Shown here in pieces: positions 39,626 through 52,570 of a stretch of DNA of 64,000 nt (position 1 is the first letter of the stretch; each line of letters opens with the position of its first letter). The notes beneath the pieces are model-generated. The model searched no databases. It worked only from the letters and a program-made list of their open reading frames with translations, and was not told the origin of the DNA. Both the position numbers and the translations under genes were made by a program. The stretch is from Lepturacanthus savala (Eukaryota; Chordata; Actinopteri; Scombriformes; Trichiuridae): the NCBI GenBank assembly GCA_030544235.1, contig CM060470.1, forward strand, positions 14,870,856-14,934,855. Direction: 5' to 3'.

Positions 39626-39715
39626 CATTTAGTGGAGGCTTTTATCCAAAGTGATATACAGCTGATACTTAATACTACAAAAGCAAAGGTCTACAGGAGG
39701 GAACGACATGAGTAA
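39626..39715 (+). repeat. Interspersed repeat fragment (TTTATCCAAAG type)
   Basis: CATTTAGTGGAGGCTTTTAT followed by CCAAAGTGATATACAG is a diverged form of a short sequence I recall as very common in teleost genomes. The family and borders cannot be fixed here. Confidence 0.4.
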
Positions 39716-41576
39716 AAACACCATATGTTATTTAGTTGCCCTTTCCACATGGGCCTTAAAATATTTATTATACATGTCAGTCAGTAAATCCGAAAAGGAT
39801 ATTTTAGACCTTGAGTTAGATAATTTTGATAATTGAATACAACTTAGGGCCTAATTAGTATTTTGTAATTTGGATCCCCTCATCTAAAAAAATACTTGAT
39901 GATGATGATGCAGAAACCACAAAGAGGGATTTAAGATACAATAGGAAATATAGACTGATGATGAAGATGATGGGATGAAGGCCAAATCAATCCACAAAGA
40001 AATTGACATAATAATGCAGATGCTTTTGAGTGAAATGCTAATGTTGGAATGACAACGCTAACATGATGATGTTTAGTAGGTATAACATTTAAAGCCCAAG
40101 TCTGCAAGAACTCTCTGAAAAATATATAAAAACTCATAAAGCATTAATTCCTCCCAATCATCACTTATGGCATACTAGAAGTGTATTTTTTTTATTTTTT
40201 TTATTTTTTTACTTTTCTCATTGTTTTAGTGTGTTTTAGGATGTGCCTGTCAAACAAAACAATGAACAATCTACAATCTACTTTTAAAGGACTCATTTTT
40301 GTATTAAATATCCATGTGGCTAAACATATGTACACACTGTAAGAGCAGGGTGTTGCTTGCCTCTAAAATTGCTTCAAAGAAATTCATTCCGAATGCTTAA
40401 AACAGACTATTTTTCGTCAAAATGAGGATATTCTGGCTAGAGATTGGATTATAGGTTGAAGTCTTTGGTTAAAGGTTGATGTTAGACATTGAGCACTGAT
40501 AGCTGAGGTAAAAAAAAAAAAAGAAAAAATGGATGTGTGTGAGATAAAGAACGTGTGTGTGTGTAGAGTGAAGAGCCAAGATCATCATTGTTGTACAATG
40601 CATGTAATAGCCCATCTTCATGGGATAGAGACAGAAACGAAACGAATAATAGAGTCTTGATATAATGTCGCTCACATGATAGATGAAAACACCAACTGCA
40701 GCCCATTCTCAGCCAGTCCTCACACTGTCTCTTCTGTCTACTTCTGATGTTTTCAGTCTTGCAAACACAAAGCAGCTTGGGGTAAGCCATTCTCCGAAAC
40801 AATACTCTATAATGGCTCCCTGTAGGCCAGTGATAACTAATTCCCTTTCTGATGAATGGACACTGTTCTGCAGAATGAGCGATAAATGGCTCCTCTGCAC
40901 CAATCAGTCTACATTTATGGACAAAATACAGTTTTAGCCTTTGCAGCTTTTTTCTCAACATAGCAACGACAATCACCAAACCACATATGAAAGGCGGTTC
41001 TGGCATGGCCTTGGTAAACACAGCTGCGAAATGTCACATTTCGATACGGAAGCTCCCATCATCAAATGTTCTTGATATCCTAGTGATGATTCACGGACCC
41101 ATCTTGAAGTGGGAAGGATGGAAGATAAGATCACAGTTGAAAAGATATGGGGAAGCTTATCAGGAATTTACACTGGTTTAATTTAAGCAGGGTAGCAGGC
41201 TTTACTGAACACCCCCGAATACAACACAGCTAAACCATTCAGGAATAGGAGGGCTCAGGAATACTCATTTAATTGCATTTATCTCCTATTATTTCACTGT
41301 AACAGCACTGAAATTAATTCCGATTTATCCCAAACACCTGGATATTGGCCTTTTTGGCCTGCTGAAAATAAGAAGATACCTGGATACACCAGTCCAGCAC
41401 CATGGGTCATTTATAGCGTTTAGGGGGGCCTGTCCAAAACCTGGGGCCTCAGGGGCCCTTTGTAGTCACTTAAAAACAGGCCTGGTAGCAATGAGAATCT
41501 CAGAAAGAGCTTCTATCCTCAGGCCACTGGGATCCTTAATGAGGACTAGGACTGCTCCTCCCCATCCACACATATA

Positions 41577-41926
41577 CACCACAGTTTAATAAGTTTTGGG
41601 TCACTTAGAAATTTCCTTATTTTTTCAATGAAGATAACTTTAAATGAATCAGAAATATACTCTATACATTGCTATTCTGGTAAATAACTATTCTAGCTGC
41701 AAATGTCTGGTTTTTGGTGTAATATCTACATAGATGTATAGAGGCCCATTTCCAGCAACTATCACTCCAGTGTTTTAATGGTACAATGTGTTTGCTTATT
41801 GCGTCAGAAATCTAATGTAATAAAATATTCGATTAATTTTACAACTCATGGTGGTAAATAAAAGTGTGACTTTTCATGGAAAACACTAAATTGTTTGGAT
41901 GACCCCAAACTTTTGAATGGTAGTGA
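41577..41926. mobile_element. Tc1/mariner-type MITE with eroded left end
   Basis: The right end reads GACCCCAAACTTTTGAATGG followed by TAGTG. The left end (CACCACAGTTTAATAAGTTT then TGGGTCACTTAGAAATTTCC) is its diverged inverse. Both match a widespread vertebrate element ending CACTACCGTTCAAAAGTTTG. No coding capacity. Confidence 0.65.
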
Positions 41927-44900
41927 ATATGTGTTTAGTATTAATAATCATTTCGTGTTTAATCTGTTTCAGTACACAAATTGAAGGAACCGATGGGATT
42001 ATATCTCATTATGATTGTGAATAGCATTTTTTGTCCTATTTTATATGTGAACTATAAGTACGTATAGCCCTCTTCATGAATATCTCCTTATACAACAGCC
42101 GTGACAGTTTCTGCACCCAATCTACATTATTCTAATCAAGGGGATCTACACATAATACTGATGTTTTTCCTGACAAGTATTCCGTGTGTTCAGTGGTGAG
42201 GCCTGATACAGACATAAGTTATGAGCATGGAGTAAAAGGCTTCAGCGATGGGACGAGCCCTGACCTTATCAGATCACAGTCATATATATGTCAGGAGAGA
42301 AACTGAGCCTGACATTAGTCACACACTTTCTTTCCAGTGTCTTGGAAATAATGTCATAATACTGAACAAAGAAGATGGAAGAAAGATTCCAATTTCCTGT
42401 AATTTGATTGGATCTAAGTAATAAGACATATGGTAATATCAAAGAGTCGATGGATATGAAAGACAGCTAAGCCGTGCTTGACAAATGTTGTCCTTCATAT
42501 TCACTAGTTTCCCTTGAAAGTGGCACAAGAGTATCTCATCATACTGTTTTGACACTGTACACACTATGTAAGCAGCTACAATTCAGTAACAGAGTGTGTG
42601 ATGTTTAATTTTGTGATTGTGTTTCTGTTGTACATGTTACTGGCTTGCCTTATTTCTATTTCAACTTCTCTATGGTTCTAAGACTGACAATCAACATTAG
42701 AGAGATTTATTAATATAAACACAGACTATTATTATAAACACAGATGTGTTCAAAATACAGCCAACTTGTCTTGGCTGCACTGTATTTTGGTCTATTGAGG
42801 CTACTGTTGTAGTGTGCTGTGGGGACCATTTAATTTGTGGCACTTAATTTGTGATTTTAAAAGATTCCATTTACTGATGATTTGAACTAAACTGAACAAC
42901 TTTATATTTTCCTACTTGGCTTAGAAATGGAAATAAGAAAAAAACAAACAAATCCACAACCAAACAACAAAATAGCATGGAAGAAGCTTCTGCACATTTT
43001 AACAGTGGATTGTTCATTTGAATACATCTCATGGTCCAAAATGAATCCGATCCCAGCTACATGAAATCGCAACCATTCCGCAGCTCTCATTAATTTCGTC
43101 TAGTAGGCTATCACCTCTAATCTCATTGTCAATCTAATCTCACTGGTTGACCACAGACAGAGAATGTGAAAATGAGTTTCTCCCACTGAGAAGATGATTT
43201 TCACCTCTCCACGTGTCCTCTTTCTCATTTCAGCGTGCATAAAATAAGATTTTGTCGTTCATAATTGGTTTGATATATGCACATCACTCGTCCGTTCCTG
43301 AGAATTGATCACACTGAAACACAATTAAAGTATTCATCTCCAAGAACTGGAAATGTTACAAACATTACTGTGATGTTCAACATGGCACAGCAGTTTCAGA
43401 GATGCCAGTTTAATGATTTAAGCAAAATTTTCGGTGGGCACACATGGACTGTGAGTCTATTGTAGAAGTCCACATAATGGACAGATTTCTGAATTACTTG
43501 TGTAAGTATAGTTAAGCACTGAAGATTTACCTTTTTGAATTGCACTAAAAATCCAGCTCTTAAGGGACGAAATGAAAATGAAATGAAATCTATTTAGTCG
43601 TGTTGCGTGTCATTGAAAGTCTGTGTTTGTGTTTTATACAGATGGTTAAAAAAGAAAAAAGAGTACAATACCACTCTCGGTGCCAATATTTAAAATGTGC
43701 AGCTCCATTGAGCCTGGGCACTGAACTGGGACTCCAATACTTAGATGTAATCACTGAAAAAGCTTCAAAGACCTTTTTCCCACTTATGTGCTAGAACCTC
43801 CTTCTAATGAAAAGAGATTTCGCCTTCTTCAGGCAGTTGCTTCTGATAACTGAGCAGTTCAGCCGACAGTAATACAGATAATAGGATTTCCTATACTGCT
43901 TTGTATATAGCCGACTTTGTGGAATACAACAAGAAACAGTCCAACATTTATTCCTTTTAGCATGTGAATGTCCATTATTATGTTACCTATGCGGTCAGTG
44001 ATTCCGACAGCCAGAAAACCATAGACCTCTTTGAATTAAACTACATTAAAAAAAATGTGATGAGCCAAATATCTCCAGGGTTACAACACTGGAGTTCAAC
44101 ACCAGAGTTGGCACACAATGAACTGTGAAGGGGAGTAAGAGAGGGGACTGTAATGAAACTCCAAACAAGATTAAATGGCACTTGTTTCCATTTTGTTCTT
44201 CTTAATTAAGTGCTTTCTGTGTTTTTCCTCCCCAACAATCTTTGAGCCTTTTTAGAATTTTGACAGGGCTGATTATGTAGCATGAAGCAGATGCTCTGTT
44301 GCCAAGATGTCCATTGACAATTATCGCTATTCTTCATAGCTCATTTCCCATAGAGCACTGAGAGAAATTGCACACTGGCTTCGTGTTATTAATAGTGCCT
44401 CTTGCTATGGAAATGAGACACTAATTTAACCAAATACATTTTTTTTCCCACTCCGGTTTGATTATCAAATGAACTATGACATTCTTGAAATTACAGTTAT
44501 TAATTTGAAGATGAACATATTTCATTCTTCTATATTTCATTGATTAAAATACAGATCAGATACATTTGACAAGCTGATGTTTGTTTGTCTCTGTGTGTCT
44601 ATCACAAGCAACAGAATATATTCAGACAGGCCTGTGCTATGAAGCAGACTTTGGGGTAACTTCAGGTTTAACCGTGGTTCACTTCTTACCTGGATACATC
44701 GTCATGGTAACTCATGCTGAACAGCAGGTTAACTTCAGAAGATCTGATCACAAATCACAATCTTGATCAGTGAACAATGAGATGACTGGAAGAAAAAATG
44801 TTAGTAAAAAGATTACAATATCCCAACATGGACACAATGAAAAGAACAATATTATATTGTGTCATAATTAGAAATATTGTGATATCCAGGCTTATTGTTT

Positions 44901-45849
44901 CCACACAACGTGACACAAACAGGGATTGTTTACTGCACTAAACACATAATGATGGGTTTAACGGCATTTTAATTTTGCAAAGTTATTTCATCGCCGGCGC
45001 GACAGCTGACTGTGTGGAATTTACACTCTGATTCATTACTGCGGCTCAGAATAACACAAGACAAATGTGTGATGATAACAGCAAATACAAACAAAAAGAT
45101 TTATTAGAAAAATAATCCACACTGTTAATTGGCTCCTGTGACGTTCGGGTCAGCTAGAACTCATCAGCCGTTAACTACTTTCATCTTTGATTCAGTAGCA
45201 GAAACATTACCTTTAATTTGTCATATATAGACACATTCAGAATAGTTTATTTATCACCCAGTTAATAGCAAAAAATACTCAGATGCTTGAGTTATATATA
45301 GTAATATCTATCTGTATTTTAATCTTTAGCCTTTTTTAATATTTGGAAATATATTTGCAGTGCTTTTACATATTATTCTAATGTATGATTTAATGTTGTT
45401 GTTTGCCTTTCACTTTGTTGGATATGACTTTTTGCTATACCTAAAACTGAACGGAGTTTCATCTTTTAACCTATTAAGTACTTCATTCATGGTTAACAAC
45501 CCTGCCTGTTTCACATGAACACTTATAGCAGGATAGGAAAACCCGGAGTTGACTGAGATAGTTGATAACCAGCTTCTTGGTAGTGGTTTGGTTCAGTAAT
45601 AACAGAAATATATCCTGGGTATGATGAACCTGAATAGTAGAGGCCTTTACTGCTCAGTCATATTCATAAGGGAACATATAGGAGTGATATAAATCAGCAT
45701 CGTTGTAAAAAACACTACAAAGACAGTTATATGCAGGATTTATAGTTAAATCTATGCGATTTTTAACAGCTAGATTTTAATGCAAAATATGACTACATGC
45801 AAAAATTACTATACTAAATATTATTATTATATTAATATTAATTCTAAAC

Positions 45850-46172
45850 AAAGGGCTCATGGTACAATATAATTTTACAGCTCCTCTCTCAAGCTTCTCT
45901 CTGGAGCCCCATAATGAACATGTTTTGCATAAACTTCCCTGATTGGCTGATTTGAAAAGCTGTGACTTGGAAGGTCAGCGGTGACTGTACAGTTGTGACA
46001 TCACAACCTCACAGAAGTCCGGACGGCTTGTTTAAAGGCGCGGTTTCTGAATCTGTGATTTACATGCATTTCTCTGTTTCTCTGGTATTTATAGAACACT
46101 TAGACCTTCCTTATAATAATAATAATAATAAAAAATATTCAAATCTCACTTCCCTCAATACTGGACCTTTAA
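45850..46172 (-). mobile_element. Decayed TTAA-type MITE copy
   Basis: The reverse complement begins TTTAAAGGTCCAGTATTGAG and contains CAGAGAAATGCATGTAAATC and GTTGTGATGTCAC, which match the copy at 10840-11180 in order. An (AAT)n run (about 46112-46131) has grown inside it. The far end (near 45850) is not defined. Confidence 0.5.
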
Positions 46173-46689
46173 AGCTTGTTGCAGGGTCTCTGTACCAGAC
46201 CATAATAACGTCTGAGCTTCTTGTGGCAACTCAGAGTTCATGGTCTTGATCAAAAGATTGTGGCAGTGTTTTATCTGCTGTTCTTTGAGAGCCTAATTAG
46301 ACACGACATCTCAGCTTGGTTCGCCAATTGAAGTCCAAACCGGTCCGACTCATGCAGACTACATGTGAGATAATAGGTGTAAAACAGCATCCATCCCTGC
46401 AGGCAATCCAGCAAGATAAAATCCATCCCATGTGCTGCACACTGAGCACCAGCTACTGTCATCACGGAAGCGTTTGAGAATACCACAATGTCGACTGAAC
46501 AGGTTTAAAAACCTGAAATAGATGGGGGCAGATAAAATGGGGATGAAATTGATATAAAAAACCTTAATGATTCACTATTGTAAAGTTGTACTGCCTTTCT
46601 GTATTTTTTTATCTATTTAAAGTGACATAACGCATATGTTTTATTATTATATTCTTTGATATTTCTTGGTCCCTGTAGCAGTCTTCCCA

Positions 46690-46790
46690 TGAATATCTTT
46701 TTTTATGGATGCAACATGGGTGGAAGCCTGCACATTTCCTGTGGGACAATTAAGTGAATCTTGAACCTTGTAAAGAACCCCAATAAAAGC
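46690..46790 (+). repeat. Possible 3' tail of a non-LTR element
   Basis: CCTGTGGGACAATTAAGTGA followed by ATCTTGAACCTTG resembles the GGGAC(A/T)AATAAAG...ATCTTG tails of fish LINE/SINE elements. Only a short fragment. Weak call. Confidence 0.3.
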
Positions 46791-47821
46791 ACCAACCACC
46801 TTCAAAGTTGTAATCAAAGCACCATGTTTTATTACGATACAGCTCTACATAATGCCTGGTGTGTTTCACCTGAGCAGAAATAATAAAGATGAAAGCCTTT
46901 GCTGGAGCAACAGCGGCATTGTTTCACAGCCGAAACAATATCAGGGAACAAGGATACGACACAGTTCCTTTTGTGTTCGCCGTTGCTGCTGCTTCCAACA
47001 TGAATCTATCCATAGGCATGTGGTTTGTCGAAATACAATTGATTAATCAACGGCCTTTTAGTACTACGTCACGTTTAATGTACTTTAAGAAGGATGTGAT
47101 TCATGGGAAATCCTATCCTTTAAAAAAAATAGCCAGTCAAACAAGGCTGTTTAAAATATGAGCAAGTCCCATTGTGCAGTCAGCGTCTCATATTCATAAA
47201 CAACATACCGTCTTGTCACATCAGAAATTAAAATGTTTGTGGTGAGAGTGCCGAGGGAGGAATGAGACATCACGACTTGATGGAGAGGCGTCTCATTTCT
47301 CAAGCAGGGAGCCGATGATAACGTGTCGCTCTTCTGGTCTGCTACACCTGCACACTAACTGGCTGCTGGGACCGGCTTCTTCCTGACAAGCTCCTGTCTT
47401 CTCTGCCCTTTCATCTCCTCGCTCCACAAAAGAGAGTTTAGGAGTCTTTTATCTATGCCTGGGGGTACAGTTCCTTTTTCTGCCAAGAGGAGAATTCAAC
47501 AAATTAAGCCGGCGGTAGCGTGCATATGAACCATTCATCACTGGAAGGGGTCTAAAATGGGTTTCGGTATTTCAGTCGGCTTAATTTGCAAGCCTCTTGT
47601 GAATCCAAAAACTTAAATAGTACAATTTAACACAACCTGTTATTTTACTGTAAGGTGGATCATGTTTTGTAGTCACATTGTCTAATAGGAGAGTTCACTA
47701 ACTCGTGTTTAGATGTCGTTTTTAGCCTCTGTTTCCTGTTTCCAACCATTTTTGAAAATAGGAAATGTTTTCCATGTAGTAGTATAGGTAGTAATAGTAT
47801 TTCTTTTCTCTTATGCTCATC

Positions 47822-47892
47822 ATGGTTGCCGAGTGGTCTAGGATGCATGTAATGTGGACTTCTGAGATTTGAGTTTCGTGGGTGCCCCCATA
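47822..47892 (+). pseudogene. tRNA-Leu-like fragment
   Basis: TTGCCGAGTGGTCTAGGATGC is nearly the D-arm and A-box of tRNA-Leu (GCCGAGTGGTCTAAGG). About 40 bases on, GAGTTTCGTGGGTGCCCCC looks like a scrambled T-arm. It has no intact B-box or acceptor stem, so it is at best a tRNA pseudogene or a SINE head. Confidence 0.35.
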
Positions 47893-49849
47893 GCCCTTTC
47901 ACCTTTTGGTTTTGAATTTTCCTCACGCAAATTAAAGGTCATGATACGAAAAGATCTGTAGTAACATTTGAGTGACAGATGCCATTTAGTGGCTGTAGTA
48001 ATTAAGACCTGGAACTATAACCTATACAGTCAATAGTTTGGACTCACTCTCTTGAATGACTCACTCTCTCACTGAATGAGAAGGTGTGACAAAACTGGTA
48101 TGCCTACTGTATATGTAAAAAAAATAATAATAATTTGGAAGAATTGGGGTGTTTAAGGCTTTAACCCAACAGTAGATTTGATATTGTAGCCTTGATGATG
48201 AAGGTTGCATTACTTTAAGGAATCAGTAACTTTAACAAACACTGCATGTTATTTTAGCCTTAACAAAGTCATAATTTCAGCCCAAATCACAACATTCCAT
48301 AAACCTAAGTGTTTTTTTGAGACTAAACATACTGCAGCCTTGTCACAGTGATTCATAACAGTTTTGGAAAGCACAGAGAAATAATTTTGTGCTGCTGATT
48401 ACTGCTGATCGGGGGGCCAGATTAGAAAACGCTCCTGTGTTTTGGCTGGAGTGAACATGGCCAAATATTCCATAAAATATATGTTTTTGTACTTATTTGG
48501 TGTGCGGATCACATCCAGCAAAATACTGCAAGCATATAGAAGAATATACGGTAACCGGTAAGACCATCTATAGAACATCATCTACTACTATAGAATCTTG
48601 GCAGAATTAAATTTGGGGGACCTGCTCCCAATGTGGATAAAAACTGCTCAATCTAAAGTATAATTATATAATATATTTATATAACTATAGTTATAAAAAA
48701 AATACAATAATTCTTATTTTAATTGATATATATACTAATTTGAGATCAATTATTATATTTATTTCTCTCAGCTGCTAAATGCTACTCAATCTTATACACT
48801 GTAATTAAGTCATTAAGTAAATAAGTAAGGAAGGAACGAAGGAAGTAATTATTTATCATTTATTATGTATTTAAGGTTGCAAATAGACCTACATGTTTTG
48901 AATTCTTTGCCACAGCTTTTTTAATATTTACCCCTTTTGACAGATATGCATCTACCTTTGTAACTTTAACACGTTTGATTTGCAGAACTTGTGAATTTTC
49001 AGTTAACTATCCATTGAAGGGAAATTCCATTTGAAAACACTTTAAGAAATAGTCTACGGCTTAAAATATTCCTCTTGCAGATGGTATTTGAAATGCTCTG
49101 AACTCCCTCCACCCCACGTCTTCTCTCTTGTATTCACTCCTTGTATATAGCATTTGCAAAGCCCATAGTCGCACTCTGAAGAGATACCCAGCATGGATGC
49201 ATTACTGAGAGACTGTCAGTGAGCAATTGCTGATCCTGGGGAGTGATAAAGAGAGCCGGGCTGTCTGAAACCTGAAAAAGGAGGTTGGTGAGAGTCATGT
49301 AGCATATAGACTAGGAAGGTCACCAGCTGCCAGAGAAGGGCCGGACCAGCTCCAGAATGTCCTACGCTTCCCCTCTATTTACTGACACTAATGACACTGG
49401 GAACTTGCAGTAAAGGAGCGTATCAAAAGAAGAAAAGAAAAAGTGTGCCCGATAGGTAAACTGCAGGCTGGTCCGAATGAATACTTTAAGCAAAAATAAA
49501 ACGCAAATAAAGACGAAACTGATTAAAAATCACAACACACTGATCTTGGCCTTTGCGCGTGAACACTGCAAGAGGATTGATTAGGAGATATGCAAAAAGC
49601 GATAATCCGCCGGACATCCTCACTATCGCTACTTTTGCATATGGTCATTTTAAGGACGTGCTTATCTCTCTCACCAGAATTCACCACGCTAATAGATTTA
49701 TTTCCTTACAACCCTTTGACAATCAAGTACCCAATTATTCATTTGCATTTGTTCATTAGACGCGTGTCTAAAAGTCACATTTGCCGAACCGAACATACGC
49801 TCGGGATGACGCTTTAGGACTATTTGTGTTCCACGCATCTTCCATAAAT

Positions 49850-50330
49850 CAGCTGTGTTTTTCATTCATTATTTCTCCTACTTTGGATCTCTGTCATCTC
49901 CCATTTCCTTGGATGTAACAGATGATTGGATTTGATTTCGGATCCCCTTTCTTGTCCTGGCCACCAGATTTTCAGCAGTGTTTAGCCACTTATTTATCTG
50001 CAGGCTTCCCCCAATCACATTTCTAGGCAGGTGCATGGCTGCCCTCCACAAATTACGTCCAGGATAATTTCATATTGATTAATGCAGATGCGTTCCTCTT
50101 GGCTCTCATACCCTACCTACAGTCTATTTGGTATAAATTACTGGAGCCATTTTGCTGCACAAAGCCAGCCCTCTCCAATAAGGTGCTGGCTCATGTGTCG
50201 ACTGGGGCCCCCCAAACTACCCCTCTGCCTGCAGGAACCACTAAAGCTTTTAATTGCCTTCTGTGCAAATGGTCCTTATGCACTTGATAAAGTATCTGGA
50301 AAGTCAGGCATGGGTTGGTCGAGGCTTAGG
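49850..50330. promoter_or_regulatory. Candidate conserved non-coding block upstream of spopl
   Basis: High-complexity sequence without repeats or coding potential, with ATTGATTAATGCAGATG, CAATCACATTTC and other homeodomain/TALE-like cores. Similar blocks occur at about 49060-49400, 50560-51130, 56010-56500 and 57180-57480. Alignment with other fish would be decisive. Confidence 0.3.
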
Positions 50331-50559
50331 GGAATCTGTGCACTTGCGGTATGAGATGAGAAAATGTGCGAGTGAGATAGGGCGCGGGAGAGAGAAAGAG
50401 AGAGGGATGCGAGCAGATAGTGAGACACAGTGACGGCTGGTTGGTGAATCCTATCCATGATATTACAACCTTTATGAGTATGGTGTTAAAGTTACCCTTT
50501 ATGGGCACATTCGCCGCTCAGCAAAATACTTGAATAGCCCCGCTAGTGGATTATTTCCT

Positions 50560-51130
50560 TCTGTGTACATCAGCTACAGTAGAGTGGCTGATAACCCTGG
50601 GTAAAGCGATAAACAATCAAAGTGCGGCTTCAGTGGAAATGATTGCATTCTGTCCCCTGCCCAAGAGATGGGGGGCCATTATTAACGTGGGTCTTGTCCT
50701 GACAATGCTATTTTCTGGAAGGTAATTGCAGATTCAGATCTCTGAGAGGCCCTGACTGGGAGTAAATGCCACCTCTTTAATTATGGTCTCCTCCACGTCT
50801 CCTCTATTGAGCCATGGAGATGTCTATCGCTCCACGGGATCCTGGGGAAAATGACTCTAATGGGAAATGACCAGTGTCTGGGAAGCCGACTCAGATTAGA
50901 AGCGACGTTTCTAATTGATGGCTAAAGAAATCCCTGCCTGGATGACTGGGAAAAGTCACTTTGGAGCAAATGTAATTGGAGTGATTGGACTTCTAACAAG
51001 AATCAGTGGATAATCTCTCCTGATTTTAAGCTTGTGCTTACGCAGACAACAAGCTCAACAAGAGGCCTGTTGAAGAAATGTACAGGATTCTGAGTCATTG
51101 TGACACCTCTCGGATTTCATAATGCGATGA
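50560..51130. promoter_or_regulatory. Candidate conserved non-coding block
   Basis: About 570 bp of non-repetitive, GC-mixed sequence with evenly spread short motifs (GATAAACAATCAAAG near 50607, TTTAATTATGG near 50776, GTAATTGGAGTGATTGG near 50970). No coding frame on either strand. Called on composition only. Confidence 0.3.
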
Positions 51131-51413
51131 GTCAAGGTGACGAATAATTTAGCATTATAGACAGTGCCCATCTTACAAACACAAAAGGTTAAGAGAGGAT
51201 GTTCGTAAGATGAATTGTTCTAAGTTGTTATATATTAAATTTCAATCTAGCCTTTTCAGGGTGAGATGAATGTTGGAGATGACATAAGGAGAGGTGCTGC
51301 TCGTCGTGGGTTATGGCAGAAAGGGGAACTCATCAGATGTGGCGTGTGGTTCAAAATACAAACTTGAGAATACAATACAGCATTTTACAAACATTTATTG
51401 GCATCAGGTGGTT

Positions 51414-51922
51414 AGTGATGGGAATTTCGGCTCTTTTTAGTGAGCCGGATCATTTGGCTCAGCTCACTAAAAAGAGCCGGCTCTTTCGGCTCCTGAACGG
51501 CTCTCCGTTTATCCACGTTTACCTTTTGTATTTCAGCCAAATTTAGCCCTGTTTTGACTCAATTCAATAAATATGGCTATAAAAACCGAAGCATAGATAT
51601 TAAAAAAAGGACAGCTATTGACATTTTTATTTTATTTTTTTTATTTCAACACACACACAACTAACGAAACAAACAAAACAAGTACTGAAAACAGAAATTA
51701 AATTCAGAAATCAAATGACAATGACCCTTGTCAACCCTCACATGATTGGTTGCACAGCATGCACGTGACTCTCATAGCCACAGCGCTTGTATTTACTTTT
51801 CCAAATAGAAAAGTAAAAAAAAAACAAAGAAAGAACAGCTGGTGGATGGTCGTGACTGTTCCCATTGTTCACTTCAAGGAACCCTCTCTATGAGCCAGGT
51901 CATTCGCGACCAACACATCACT
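51414..51922. mobile_element. Non-autonomous hAT element
   Basis: The left end AGTGATGGGAATTTCGGCTC and the right end CGCGACCAACACATCACT are the two characteristic ends of a fish hAT family (AGTGATG ... CATCACT). Near-identical GTGGTT lies outside both ends (51408-51413 and 51924-51929), a likely remnant of the 8-bp target duplication. A perfect 17-bp hairpin (51429-51445 with 51462-51478) sits just inside the left end. No transposase frame. Confidence 0.75.
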
Positions 51923-52319
51923 AGTGGTTGTTCGTATCTACGAACGTTCATAACTCGGATGTTCGTATCTTGGGGAACTGCCGTATATTCTATTCTATTT
52001 CAAACTGACAAGCTATACAGCACCCATGAAAGGTAACAGATGTCATATTTATTCACTGACAACATCGCAGCATTTGAGAGCTTAATGAAAATGAAACACT
52101 CACCGTATTTTCCCAAAAGTATAATGCTTAAGGAACGTTGAAGTAAATATTTACCATAAAACATTGCTATTACATATTTATTATGAACTTGCAGAGATTG
52201 AGATGTCTTACTTGTCCCGATAACTTGAACTTGGAGTGACATAATAATTTTACATTTGGAGAACATTTTATGGGTAACTAATGAAAGATTGTTCCTGCGA
52301 TTTTTCCTGTAACCGGCTT

Positions 52320-52570
52320 CTCTTCTCACCGCTCCACTCTCACCTCCCTAATCCTACACTCCAGCATCCCCTCATCCTCTACGGAACCCCTCTCTGGAAC
52401 CTGTCTCACCACCTGGATCCCAGCTACACTCTCCTCCACGGAACCCACACCAAACCCTGCCTCGCTTCCACAAGCCCATCTCTCACCTTCACCTGTGACA
52501 GTAAAGACATTATTTTACACCACCCTCTGCCTCTGTGTCTGCTCCAGGGTCCTATTACAGACCTCCGTGT
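52320..52570 (+). other. CT-rich unique stretch of unknown origin
   Basis: A pyrimidine-rich, GC-richer segment that differs from its AT-rich neighbours and leaves an open frame of 114 codons at 52281-52625. The translation shows no domain I recognise and the frame is probably open by composition. It could be an eroded retroposed fragment. Confidence 0.25.

Noticed and set aside
40482..41021. 179-codon minus frame
   Set aside because: Cys, His and Leu-rich translation with no domain, ending in a simple-repeat-derived tail. No splice support.
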